A stretch of DNA of 56,613 nucleotides, taken from an uncultured bacterium (GTDB lineage: Bacteria > Patescibacteriota > Dojkabacteria > SC72). The notes under the pieces were generated by a model. That model had not been told where the DNA came from. It searched no databases and saw only the letters and a program-made list of their open reading frames with translations. Where the stretch lies: NCBI GenBank assembly GCA_903840015.1, contig CAIMEL010000022.1:1-56613 (forward strand). The letters are read 5' to 3'. This document shows, in pieces, positions 1 through 8,542 of this stretch. Made by a program: the position numbers and the translations under genes. Numbering within the stretch: position 1 is the first letter of the stretch; every line of letters begins with the position of its first letter.

Positions 1-1505
1 GAAACCTCCTTACTCTTTTTTTCTACTTTAGGTAAATTTCTCAATACAAAATCAGCATCTGACTTTCCCTTAGGCTTAATTGCTTCATTAACATGACAAT
101 CTATACTACATGCCACACCATATATTTTTTGAAAAACCTCAGAAATTATATTCCTACTCTTTGGAATTTCCATTCTCTCCTTGTGGAATTTGAATGGAAC
201 ATCTAGATACATAATCCCATTTTTAAAATCTACTACAGTAGCTCCTCCCAAGAAAGCATAAAGATGACCATTAAAAGGTTTAATTTCAGTAACAAACAAC
301 TCCCACTTTGACACTATCTCTGAAACTGGGATATCCTCACATCTAATAGTTTTGTTCTCACTTTGTACATCTCCCTGCTCAACTGGTTCAACTTGCGAAA
401 TTCTTTTCTTAACATCCTTGTTTACAATCTTAACGCCACTATTTGCTCCTGCCTTCATCATGGATGGGATTATCATTTCAAGAACAAGAGCTTGGTTATT
501 TGCATATCGAATCTTGTTCTCCGCATCTAGGAATAGATTTATGAGTTGATGAAGATCCTTAATATCTATATTTATCACGAAATCATACTCTTTTCTAATT
601 TTCCCACGAATCTTTTCAGAGAGAACCTCCCTAAGAATATCCAAGATATAGCTGGTAAATTGCTGCATATTAACACCACTATTTTCCAAACTTTCAATAA
701 TCTCAAGAGACTTGGAACCATCCCCTACTAACAAACTATTAAGAAGATTCAAAACTTGTTCACTATCTGGAATTCCAAGAATCTTTCGGACCTCCTCCAT
801 TGTTATTTCCTGCTTAGTATCTTCCTGCCCAGAATATACAACATCAAGAATTGATAGTGCATCACGATAACTACCCTTCGCGTTGTTCACAATCAAATCT
901 AATGCATCGCCTTTGATATGAATCTTCTCCTTCTTAGCTATCTCCTCTATCAAGCTTTTAATTTCACCATCTGTACCCAATCTAAAATCATATCTTTGAC
1001 ATCTAGAAAGTATTGTTGGTGGTAACTTGTGGACATCAGTTGTAGCGAATATGAAAATAACATGCTTAGGAGGCTCCTCAAGGGTCTTCAACAGGGCATT
1101 AAATGCCTCTGTGGTTAACATGTGCACCTCATCCACTATATACACTTTAAATTGCCCCTCAGAAGGGGAAAACTCTATCTTCTCCTTCAACTCTCGTATC
1201 TGATCTATGCCACGATTTGAAGCAGCATCAATCTCAATTAAATCTAGAAAAGTTCCATCAGCGATACTCTTACATACAGAACATTCATTACATGGATTTC
1301 CACTGGATGTTAATGCAAGACAATTCACCGCCTTTGCCATTATACGTGCCATACTAGTCTTTCCAGTTCCTCTAGATCCAACAAAGAGATATCCATGAGA
1401 AATCTGTTTCCCTTTAACAGCATTCTTTAAAAGCCTAGTAATATGTTCCTGGCCTTTAATTTCATCAAAATTCGTAGAACGATATTTTTGGTACAAAGAA
1501 GACAT
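1..1505 (-). CDS. dnaX: DNA polymerase III subunit gamma/tau, 3' end cut by window edge
   Basis: Clamp-loader ATPase that loads the sliding clamp on DNA. My own translation from the ATG at 1505 gives an open frame of about 501 codons that leaves the window without a stop. It begins MSSLYQKYRSTNFDEIKGQ, then shows Walker A GSRGTGKTS near residue 44, the zinc-binding CNECSVC loop, Walker B DEVHM and sensor 1 ATTDVHKLPPTILSRCQ, the DnaX signature set. Domain III and a lysine-rich segment follow. No Shine-Dalgarno precedes the ATG; a promoter sits 6 nt upstream, so the mRNA is probably leaderless. I see no obvious tau/gamma slippery run in the visible part. Confidence 0.96.
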   Translation of the reverse strand, partial: MSSLYQKYRSTNFDEIKGQEHITRLLKNAVKGKQISHGYLFVGSRGTGKTSMARIMAKAVNCLALTSSGNPCNECSVCKSIADGTFLDLIEIDAASNRGIDQIRELKEKIEFSPSEGQFKVYIVDEVHMLTTEAFNALLKTLEEPPKHVIFIFATTDVHKLPPTILSRCQRYDFRLGTDGEIKSLIEEIAKKEKIHIKGDALDLIVNNAKGSYRDALSILDVVYSGQEDTKQEITMEEVRKILGIPDSEQVLNLLNSLLVGDGSKSLEIIESLENSGVNMQQFTSYILDILREVLSEKIRGKIRKEYDFVINIDIKDLHQLINLFLDAENKIRYANNQALVLEMIIPSMMKAGANSGVKIVNKDVKKRISQVEPVEQGDVQSENKTIRCEDIPVSEIVSKWELFVTEIKPFNGHLYAFLGGATVVDFKNGIMYLDVPFKFHKERMEIPKSRNIISEVFQKIYGVACSIDCHVNEAIKPKGKSDADFVLRNLPKVEKKSKEV

Positions 1506-1511
1506 GCATAT

Positions 1512-1540
1512 ATACTAGATGAAAGTGAGGAATTTGCCAA
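1512..1540 (-). promoter_or_regulatory. sigma70-type promoter of dnaX
   Basis: On the minus strand: TTGGCA, 17 bp, TAGTAT. The -10 box ends 6 nt before the dnaX ATG, so transcription should start at or next to the start codon. Confidence 0.6.
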
Positions 1541-1547
1541 GTGAAAT

Positions 1548-3971
1548 TTATTTACCCATCACCTTAAGCTTCTCTACTGCCTCATTTAAAAGTTGAGTAT
1601 ACAAACCATACCCGACAGAATTAATCACTCCCGACTGATTATTCCCTAATATATCACCAGCACCTCTAATTTCTAAATCTTTACTTGAGAGCAAAAAACC
1701 CGACCCTAGCTCTGCAGATTCTTTAATAGCTTCGAGACGAAGTTCAGCAGAACCATTCAAAACATCATAATAGAAGTAGGCATAGGCTTGCCTTTCTGAC
1801 CTACCTATCCTCCCCCTTATCTGATACATCTGAGAAAGACCCAATGAGGACGCATCATCGACGATCAAGGTATTAACATTAGGAATATCCAAACCATTTT
1901 CAATAATTGTAGTACAAAGAAGAATATCACTCTCCTTTTGTATGAATCTTGCCATTCCATCATATAGTTCCTGTGAGCTCATTTGCCCATGTACTACAAC
2001 AATTTCATTGTTTGGAAAAAGTTCAGTTAATTTCCTGTACACACCCGATATTGTTGCCACCCTGTTATGCAAAAAGTACACTTGCCCTCCTCTTTCCAAT
2101 TCTTTCGATATCGCCTGCCTTACATCTTCCCAATCGAATTTTTTAAATGTATTAATAATATTCTTCCTACCTTCAGGAGGTGTCGCGAGTACTGAAATAT
2201 CACGAATACCGACCAAGGCCATATTGAGTGTCCTAGGAATTGGTGTTGCCGTAAGAGAAAGAACATTACTGTTAACACGACACCCTTTTATTTTCTCTTT
2301 CTGTTTTACTCCGAATTTCTGTTCTTCATCTATGATTAATAGCCCTAGATTTTTAAACCTTACATCTTCATTTAGAAGAGAATGTGTTCCAATGACAATA
2401 TCTACTGTACCTTTCTCCAAACCCTCAAGTACCTCTTCTCTTTCATCATTGGAAGAGAATCTAGACAAGGAGGAGATATTGAATGCATACTCTTTAAATC
2501 GCTCCTTAAATGTTGCTATGTGCTGTTGTACTAATACCGTTGTAGGAGCAAGAACTGCAACCTGATAGCCCTCGTTTACAATAGCGAAACACGCTCTCAT
2601 TGCAATTTCTGTTTTACCATAACCAACATCTCCCACCAACAATCTGTCCATAGGTGTATTTTTTTGCAAATCATCCACTATATGCTTAGTCGCTAAGAAC
2701 TGATCTTCTGTATCCCTAAATTCAAATTTCTTCACAAAAAGATCAAAATCATTTAAAGAATTTTCAGAGGATACTAATGGATCCCTCTTAGCCGTTTTAC
2801 GCAAAGCATACAATTGAAGAAGCTCTTTGGCGATATCCTCTGCTCTTTCACTAGCTTTCTTTGATATCCTACTCCAAACACCACTATTTAAACCGGTTAA
2901 TTTAGGTTTAACCCTACCTGCTCCTACATATTTAGTCAATTTCTCGGATGCACTTAATGGTACATATAGTCTATCTTTCCCAGCATAGGCAATTTCTATG
3001 TAATAGCCAGTTTCTTTTCTTGATATTTCGACATATCGTCCGATACCGTGGTCCGCATGAACAATATAGTCTCCTGGTAATATCTTCTTCAAGATATCAA
3101 CAGAAGCAGGGTCCATCTTAAGGTTTTTTTCTTGATACAAGGACAAATCTACCTCTCCAAGAACTTCAAAATCAGTAAGAAGTAGAACCTTTGCAATTGA
3201 AGAAACAAATCCCCTGATTAAAATTTTTGATAACTCGCCATCTCTTTCAAAGACATGATCTATCTTCTTGCTCAATACTTCATTACTATTTGCCTTAAAA
3301 TGCTCAAGATTCCCTGTAATATACACTATCTTGTAGCTTCTTGCCTTGTAATTATTAACTATTTCCAAAACAGATCTACTGGTAGAATAACTATCGATAT
3401 ATGGAATTCTTCGAATAGCCAAATCTACAGCATTTGAATCAAAATCTGGACCTGCAAGAACTGAAAGATTTATACTCTTTTGAGCCTCTTCATTACCTAC
3501 CAATAATTTAGATGATCCATTGACAAAGCTTTTACTCTGAACTGTCCTCACTTTCTTTCTACTTACAGCATCCACCAAGTCTATACTCTCTACAACATTA
3601 TTGTCTAAACTAATCCTAACAACCTGCTTCATACTGAAGGGCCAGATTAGAACAACATCCCCCAAGATAGCGATTTCTCCTTCACTCCAAACTCTCTCAA
3701 CTCTCTGATATCCTTGTTTTACAAAACTCTCAACATCAAAGATATCTCCTACCGAGATTGTAAAGATACTATCTTTCTGGCTGCCTTCCTCGCCCTTGAA
3801 TAGCCATACTGAAGAGTCAAACATAATACCTAGCATCTCAGATACAAACTCGTAAAAATCAGGGTCTATTCCTGTAACACATTTCCTCTCAAGAATATCT
3901 TCCTTCAAGGACTTGTACTCAGGATTCAGAAGAGAAACTAAACTTTTTATTGTATCTTTACTGCTATTCAC
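1548..3971 (-). CDS. mfd: Transcription-repair coupling factor Mfd, shortened form
   Basis: ATP-driven translocase that pushes stalled RNA polymerase off DNA and, in its usual form, recruits UvrA. 807 aa against about 1150 in E. coli. Residues about 87-134 (GYQRVERVWSEGE onward) match the second half of UvrB-homology domain D1. The RNA polymerase-interacting domain starts near residue 290 (PGDYIVHADHGIGRY). The helicase has Walker A GDVGYGKTE and DEEQ box IDEEQKFG. The protein ends just after LEIRGAGDILGNNQSG, so the C-terminal autoinhibitory D7 is absent, and the N-terminal part carrying UvrA-binding D2 is too short to hold that domain. The start is GTG at 3971, 6 nt after a -10 box. uvrA is encoded at 40.5 kb. 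Confidence 0.95.
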   Translation of the reverse strand: MNSSKDTIKSLVSLLNPEYKSLKEDILERKCVTGIDPDFYEFVSEMLGIMFDSSVWLFKGEEGSQKDSIFTISVGDIFDVESFVKQGYQRVERVWSEGEIAILGDVVLIWPFSMKQVVRISLDNNVVESIDLVDAVSRKKVRTVQSKSFVNGSSKLLVGNEEAQKSINLSVLAGPDFDSNAVDLAIRRIPYIDSYSTSRSVLEIVNNYKARSYKIVYITGNLEHFKANSNEVLSKKIDHVFERDGELSKILIRGFVSSIAKVLLLTDFEVLGEVDLSLYQEKNLKMDPASVDILKKILPGDYIVHADHGIGRYVEISRKETGYYIEIAYAGKDRLYVPLSASEKLTKYVGAGRVKPKLTGLNSGVWSRISKKASERAEDIAKELLQLYALRKTAKRDPLVSSENSLNDFDLFVKKFEFRDTEDQFLATKHIVDDLQKNTPMDRLLVGDVGYGKTEIAMRACFAIVNEGYQVAVLAPTTVLVQQHIATFKERFKEYAFNISSLSRFSSNDEREEVLEGLEKGTVDIVIGTHSLLNEDVRFKNLGLLIIDEEQKFGVKQKEKIKGCRVNSNVLSLTATPIPRTLNMALVGIRDISVLATPPEGRKNIINTFKKFDWEDVRQAISKELERGGQVYFLHNRVATISGVYRKLTELFPNNEIVVVHGQMSSQELYDGMARFIQKESDILLCTTIIENGLDIPNVNTLIVDDASSLGLSQMYQIRGRIGRSERQAYAYFYYDVLNGSAELRLEAIKESAELGSGFLLSSKDLEIRGAGDILGNNQSGVINSVGYGLYTQLLNEAVEKLKVMGK

Positions 3972-3977
3972 AAGCCT

Positions 3978-4006
3978 ATTTTATCAATACTAACAAAATA
4001 TGTATA
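3978..4006 (-). promoter_or_regulatory. promoter of mfd, leaderless GTG start
   Basis: Minus strand TATACA, 17 bp, TAAAAT, then 6 nt to the GTG start at 3971. There is no Shine-Dalgarno. Confidence 0.5.
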
Positions 4007-4036
4007 ATTATTAAGATAATTTGACTCATTATTTGG

Positions 4037-5263
4037 ATGTTAATTGCACACGCCCCACTGTCATATCTAGGAAACGAACTAATTCAAAGAAAGAGAATCA
4101 AAACTCTTCAATCCGGAGAACAGCTATTGATTGCCCTCTTTAGCCTCTTCTTTGGCATTTTGCCTGACTTTGACCTTTTCTTACTAACACTTTTCCGAAT
4201 TCCAACATTTCTACATCACGAAGTAATCACTCATACACCGATCTTCTACCTAATAGTATGGATAATACTGAAGTTAATATACAAAACATTCCATAATTTA
4301 CTAAACAAGAAAATCCAAAAGGTGTTAAATTTGAATTTACTAGAGATACTCATAGACACATTTCTGATTACAACCCTCTTACACCTTTTAGGAGATCTCC
4401 TAGTAACCGAAGTAATGGTTCTGTTTCCTTTAATGTCAGAGCAATTTGTAATATTGAAATATATCCTTGAGCCAAACCGCTTTTCAGGATATTCATTCAG
4501 TCCGTTATTTGCAATAGAGATTTTGATTTTGTCAATTTTCCTAGGAACAATAGTTCGAAAATATTTGAAAGAGAACAAGGTTTTAGATATTGTTTCCAAA
4601 TCAGTATTCATACTCTCCTGTATATACATACCGTTATCAATCCTAGTTAATTTCAGGACATACAACAGCAGCTATCTTTACGACAAGAACGGCAACATTA
4701 ATTATGATATGGATTACGATGGCACCGTAGATCACAATGATTTGGATATTGGAAATACTGGAAATGGAAATATTCTGCAACCTACTAGTGACAATCTCTT
4801 TGATGCTACTTTAGATATTGTCAATTCCAAGAAACTTGTAGCCCAGAAAGGCTCTCTCTCTTATATCTTGGGAGGGCTAGATTCCTACAGATTGATCTCA
4901 CAAGCCTACTATAATTTGCATCTACCGATAGAGTCTACATTAGGTAGTTACAAACAATCAAAGAGTGATTCCCAAGGTTATGAAAACGAGATTGATTACT
5001 TAGATACTTTAAGGGAATATTTAACAGAGAAAGAACTCTTAATTGAGTTGAATCTTTCATCTACTCCAAACATTCCGAGAGGGAAAATACTCTTTTTAAT
5101 AGACAAAGAGGAAAAAATTATTAATGCAGGGATATCCTTAGAGGGTAACTACATAGGGATTGTACTAGAGAGTGACAAATACTTACAGATGCATTCATAC
5201 TACAGTGTGATAGAGTATTACGAAGAAAAAGTAGACAGCATTTACATCGTTACTGACAATTAG
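4037..5263 (+). CDS. Membrane-bound metal-dependent hydrolase-like protein (YdjM/DUF457-like) with EF-hand-type loop
   Basis: 408 aa. The N-terminal half has several hydrophobic helices and the family-type motifs ILPDFDLF and HHEVITHTPIFY, which resemble YdjM/DUF457 inner-membrane proteins annotated as metal-dependent hydrolases; the substrate is unknown. After the last helix (about residue 205) the chain becomes soluble and contains DMDYDGTVDHNDLD, the spacing of an EF-hand or dockerin calcium loop, so the C-terminal half is probably outside the membrane. It is divergent from mfd, and its 3' end overlaps the end of pth by 4 nt. No Shine-Dalgarno is visible; the ATG at 4037 is chosen because the sequence MLIAHAPLSYLGNE begins the conserved region. 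Confidence 0.65.
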   Translation: MLIAHAPLSYLGNELIQRKRIKTLQSGEQLLIALFSLFFGILPDFDLFLLTLFRIPTFLHHEVITHTPIFYLIVWIILKLIYKTFHNLLNKKIQKVLNLNLLEILIDTFLITTLLHLLGDLLVTEVMVLFPLMSEQFVILKYILEPNRFSGYSFSPLFAIEILILSIFLGTIVRKYLKENKVLDIVSKSVFILSCIYIPLSILVNFRTYNSSYLYDKNGNINYDMDYDGTVDHNDLDIGNTGNGNILQPTSDNLFDATLDIVNSKKLVAQKGSLSYILGGLDSYRLISQAYYNLHLPIESTLGSYKQSKSDSQGYENEIDYLDTLREYLTEKELLIELNLSSTPNIPRGKILFLIDKEEKIINAGISLEGNYIGIVLESDKYLQMHSYYSVIEYYEEKVDSIYIVTDN

Positions 5264-5823
5264 AGCAATATTTCTGCTAAAAGAGATTTAGTGGCTTCTT
5301 CCAAGGTTTCATCTAGGATGATACGCTCCTCTTTTGTGAAATTCATCAACACATAATCTTCTCCAGGAATCTTACTATCGTATCTGTTTTCAATGCCGAT
5401 TCTCACTCTCCGGAAATCTGTTGTCCCTACCTTTTGTTCTACACTCTTAACTCCATTATGACCCAAAGGAGATTTGCCTTGTTGAATCTTAAACTTACCA
5501 AGTTTGAGATCTAAATCATCATGAATGAGAATAAGGTTCTCGCTTGGAGATCCAACTTCATATTTCTCAATAACTTTCGACACCATTGCCCCAGAATTAT
5601 TCATATATGTTAGTGGCTTTTGTAATACGGCAAGAATCGTAGAGCCTTTTTTGATAAATGATAATAGAGAGTTAAAGGTTGTCTCTTCTCTCCATTCTGT
5701 GGCATATATATCTCCCATATACAGAAATTTCTCCTGTACTCTATCTAGAAAAAGGAAACCAGCATTATGCCTAGTATTGATATATTTTTTCTCAGGGTTA
5801 CCTAGCCCTACTATTAATTTCAT
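5260..5823 (-). CDS. pth: Peptidyl-tRNA hydrolase
   Basis: Cleaves peptidyl-tRNA that drops off ribosomes, recycling tRNA. 187 aa, normal length. Family signature at the N-terminus, VGLGNPEKKYINTRHNAG, with substrate-binding Asn9 and catalytic His19. The Asp of the DDLDLKLGKFK segment and the following GHNGVKS motif are present. Its start overlaps the end of ybeY by 26 nt in another frame, so the pth-ybeY-yqeY-rpsU run is probably one transcript with rpsU first. Confidence 0.97.
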   Translation of the reverse strand: MKLIVGLGNPEKKYINTRHNAGFLFLDRVQEKFLYMGDIYATEWREETTFNSLLSFIKKGSTILAVLQKPLTYMNNSGAMVSKVIEKYEVGSPSENLILIHDDLDLKLGKFKIQQGKSPLGHNGVKSVEQKVGTTDFRRVRIGIENRYDSKIPGEDYVLMNFTKEERIILDETLEEATKSLLAEILL

Positions 5824-6241
5824 CTAATATATTCTGCAATATATTCTCTTGTTTTACAAACATCTCCTCTGGAGATACATTGCCTTCTTCAAATTTACCA
5901 GTATGATCATATCCAAGAAGATGTAAAAATCCGTGAATTATGTCTCTCAAAACCTCTTCAAAAGAGTAATTCAAAGATATATATTCAGGGCATATATACA
6001 CCTCTCCAGAAAAAGGCTCCCTATCAATCTCAAAGGATAACACATCTGTAACAGAATCCACCTCCCTATACTCTCTATTCAACCTTCTGATCTCCTCACT
6101 TGTGACAAAGATTATACTCAGGTCTGAAATATTGTATACAGAAAAGATCTTCTCCAAAGAAAGTTTCAATATTTGTTTTGTAAAAGACACCTTAGGAAAA
6201 CTCTTTCTGAAAATACCCCAATTGAAAATATTCAACTTCAT
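5798..6241 (-). CDS. ybeY: Endoribonuclease YbeY (rRNA maturation)
   Basis: Zinc-dependent endoribonuclease that helps mature the 16S rRNA 3' end and 70S quality control. 147 aa. The zinc motif is complete: HGFLHLLGYDH with His103, His107 and His113. The conserved VTDVLSFE segment is also present. It lies 1 nt downstream of yqeY and overlaps pth by 26 nt. Confidence 0.96.
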   Translation of the reverse strand: MKLNIFNWGIFRKSFPKVSFTKQILKLSLEKIFSVYNISDLSIIFVTSEEIRRLNREYREVDSVTDVLSFEIDREPFSGEVYICPEYISLNYSFEEVLRDIIHGFLHLLGYDHTGKFEEGNVSPEEMFVKQENILQNILDEINSRAR

Positions 6242-6242
6242 A

Positions 6243-6686
6243 CTATTGCAGAAGACTTTCTACAACATTTTTAACAAGCATACCATCAGCCTTACCATTC
6301 AATTCCTTCATAACAGAACCCATCAATCTTCCCATATCATGCTTACCACTAATTGAAAGCTCTGACATTTTAGCTTTAACCACAGCAAGAACTTCTTCCT
6401 CAGACATAAGGGTTGGGAGATATGATTGAATGACAGCCAATTGCCTCTGCTCTTTCTCAACAAGATCTTCTCTTTGCATCTTAGTAAACTGGTCGATAGA
6501 ATCCTTGACCTTCTTCTCTTCCTTTCGAAGAACTTTCTCTATTTCGCTATCTTCAAGCTCTTTGCCTATCTCTATTGAATAGTTTTTACATGCAGCTATT
6601 ACCATTTTAAGGATATCCGATCTATCAGTATCACCATCTTTCGTAGCAGAGAACATATCTTTTCTTAAGGTTTCTAGCAAAGACAT
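6243..6686 (-). CDS. yqeY: GatB/YqeY domain protein
   Basis: 147 aa, fully helical, matching stand-alone YqeY. It resembles the C-terminal tail domain of GatB, the amidotransferase subunit that binds tRNA; its own role is not established. Typical features are the start LETLRKDMFSATKDGD, the motif EQRQLAVIQSYLPTLMSEEE, and the end HDMGRLMGSVMKELNGKADG. The neighbours rpsU and ybeY are the usual company of this gene in many bacteria, which supports a translation role. Confidence 0.92.
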   Translation of the reverse strand: MSLLETLRKDMFSATKDGDTDRSDILKMVIAACKNYSIEIGKELEDSEIEKVLRKEEKKVKDSIDQFTKMQREDLVEKEQRQLAVIQSYLPTLMSEEEVLAVVKAKMSELSISGKHDMGRLMGSVMKELNGKADGMLVKNVVESLLQ

Positions 6687-6702
6687 ATTAGAAAAATCAA
6701 AG

Positions 6703-6903
6703 TTATTTTGCTCTTCGTGCAGCAGATCTTCTTCTTCTCTTCATCTTAGCCCACTCTTTCCTCTTAGCAATTTCCAAATCAGCCTTTCGAACTCTGAAAG
6801 CCTTCGTTCTGTAGGTTTCTAAGATTTTTTCTCTCAAAACTTCTCTATGAAGTCTCTTAAGAGCACTATCTATATTTTCGTTGGAATGTACAATTACTGA
6901 CAT
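6703..6903 (-). CDS. rpsU: 30S ribosomal protein bS21
   Basis: 66 aa, very basic. It starts MSVIVHSNENIDSALKRL and ends in an Arg/Lys-rich helix (KMKRRRRSAARRAK). One of the few genes here with a perfect Shine-Dalgarno: AAAGGAGG just upstream of the ATG. A TATAAT -10 box lies at 6938-6943 on this strand, leaving a leader of about 28 nt; the -35 is weak. It heads the rpsU-yqeY-ybeY-pth run. Confidence 0.96.
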   Translation of the reverse strand: MSVIVHSNENIDSALKRLHREVLREKILETYRTKAFRVRKADLEIAKRKEWAKMKRRRRSAARRAK

Positions 6904-6953
6904 TTTACCTCCTTTAAATTAATAACTACGCAAGTCGATTATATCACACCATT

Positions 6954-8531
6954 TTACTTTTTTACTACCTTCTTTTCGAAATTGTTTCTCCTTTTTTTAA
7001 CATTACTCTCTTCTTTCTCCTTATTAGCCTTTTTAATATTCTTCACTATGTTCTTTGTTAGCAATACAAGACTACTCCTAGCAGAAGAGAACATATCCAT
7101 CAACAAACCCCAAAGAATACCCAAGAACAGAAGTATTGCTCCAATCTTTATGATCCTAGAGGATTCAGTAGGCAAAGCGGTATCTGGCAAAGGTTCATCA
7201 TTTGTAATGATACAATCTGCAACTATTTCTGCGGAATCAGACAGCGAAGAACCTGATTCTGGATATACCGTAACTGTATTTATATATCTACCAAAATCTA
7301 GTTTCCCTAACAGGTATGAATATGTATATGTTTTCTGTTGTCCTCCAAGGAATTCAGCATCCGTACCACTCAAATTCCAAGTGATTACGCCATTAGAAAA
7401 TGTTCCTCCCTTTGATATAGAGCCCATTTGATCTTTGCGAACTTTTGGATCTAGATTATCGACAATCTTAGTTATTTTCCTGCTACTTTGTGAGAGATTC
7501 TTAACTGCGATTACATAGGAAAGGCGGGCTTTTGGAGAGCTGGTTTTTTCATCAATACAACTCTCGACAACGTTCTTTTGGACACTCCATCCAGGTTCTC
7601 CGATTGTGAATGTTGTTGTCAATGTACAAGCAGAGCTAGCATTTCCCTTTTTATCCTTCCAAGATAGATCCAGTGTGTATGTCCCTGGTTCAAGACATTT
7701 ACTTGATGTACTGAGAGTTTCAGAAATTGTAGTTTGTGTAGCAGACTCTGATTTTTTGTATGAGGATCTACCCTGCCCATTCAATTTAACAGAAATAGTA
7801 TTGGCATCAATGCCATCACTATCCTTTGCAAGAGCATCATATTCTATTGGATCACAGTAATTGTACTGTCCAGAGGGTTTTTTGTTCCATGAACCTGAAT
7901 CGCAGACATTCTTAGTTTCCGTACAAGGATTATCAGCGTATGGGTTCTTACATTGAGAAAGCTTACCATAGCAAGGATGACCAGGTCCATAATCTTGAAT
8001 ACTAATTTGACCTGAGCTTACATTACACATAGCAACTTTCGGAGCGCAATCTTTCTTTGCCGCACTATTTACACTACTTTGAGTTCCACTTGGGAACGTG
8101 CAGTTTGTACCACATCCATCGGACCAAGAAGCACAACTACATTTTACGACTGGAGTATCGCCATCACAGTCACCATACTGACCACCATTACCTGAACAAG
8201 CATCTGAACAACTCCCACTATTAACTGTAACCCATCTCCCATCACAGCAGTGACATCGTTTTGCAGTTCCACAAGCAACTGTACCGCAAGGTTTACCGTT
8301 TTCTTCACAGGGGATGAACCCATTAGTGCTTCCACACTGAGCATAACACGCCGCCGTCGCCGCAGCAGAACAACCTTCTCCACCTCCACCTCCCGCATCG
8401 CTATCCCCGGGCCCTAAACTATCCTCTTGGTTAACTCTCCAAAGGAGATATCCTCCAGCTCCTGCAAAAAGTATACAGAAAACAATTAGAAGTATTAAAA
8501 TGGTGTTTTTCTTTGTTCTGAGCAGTACCAT
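6954..8531 (-). CDS. Cys-rich surface protein with DUF11-like domain and C-terminal membrane anchor
   Basis: 525 aa. N-terminal membrane helix (residues about 10-30), then a Gly/Cys-rich stretch with more than twenty cysteines to about residue 200, suggesting a disulfide-bonded exported region. A beta-rich segment follows that resembles DUF11-type repeats (SYVIAVKNLSQSS, VTVYPESGSSLSDSAEIV). Near the C-terminus comes LPDTALPTESSR, a hydrophobic helix, and a long Lys/Arg-rich tail of about 45 residues. The same ending occurs in the cohesin-like protein at 46.5 kb. I do not recognise a specific function; attachment or cell-surface structure is an inference. Confidence 0.7.
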   Translation of the reverse strand: MVLLRTKKNTILILLIVFCILFAGAGGYLLWRVNQEDSLGPGDSDAGGGGGEGCSAAATAACYAQCGSTNGFIPCEENGKPCGTVACGTAKRCHCCDGRWVTVNSGSCSDACSGNGGQYGDCDGDTPVVKCSCASWSDGCGTNCTFPSGTQSSVNSAAKKDCAPKVAMCNVSSGQISIQDYGPGHPCYGKLSQCKNPYADNPCTETKNVCDSGSWNKKPSGQYNYCDPIEYDALAKDSDGIDANTISVKLNGQGRSSYKKSESATQTTISETLSTSSKCLEPGTYTLDLSWKDKKGNASSACTLTTTFTIGEPGWSVQKNVVESCIDEKTSSPKARLSYVIAVKNLSQSSRKITKIVDNLDPKVRKDQMGSISKGGTFSNGVITWNLSGTDAEFLGGQQKTYTYSYLLGKLDFGRYINTVTVYPESGSSLSDSAEIVADCIITNDEPLPDTALPTESSRIIKIGAILLFLGILWGLLMDMFSSARSSLVLLTKNIVKNIKKANKEKEESNVKKRRNNFEKKVVKK

Positions 8532-8542
8532 AGTTACATAGA

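Noticed and set aside
1942-2565. 207-codon plus-strand frame
   Set aside because: It is the antisense shadow of mfd, whose motifs on the minus strand are unmistakable.
6954-7200. classical LPXTG sortase substrate
   Set aside because: The tail after the membrane helix is about 45 residues instead of the usual 5-10, and no sortase gene is in the window.
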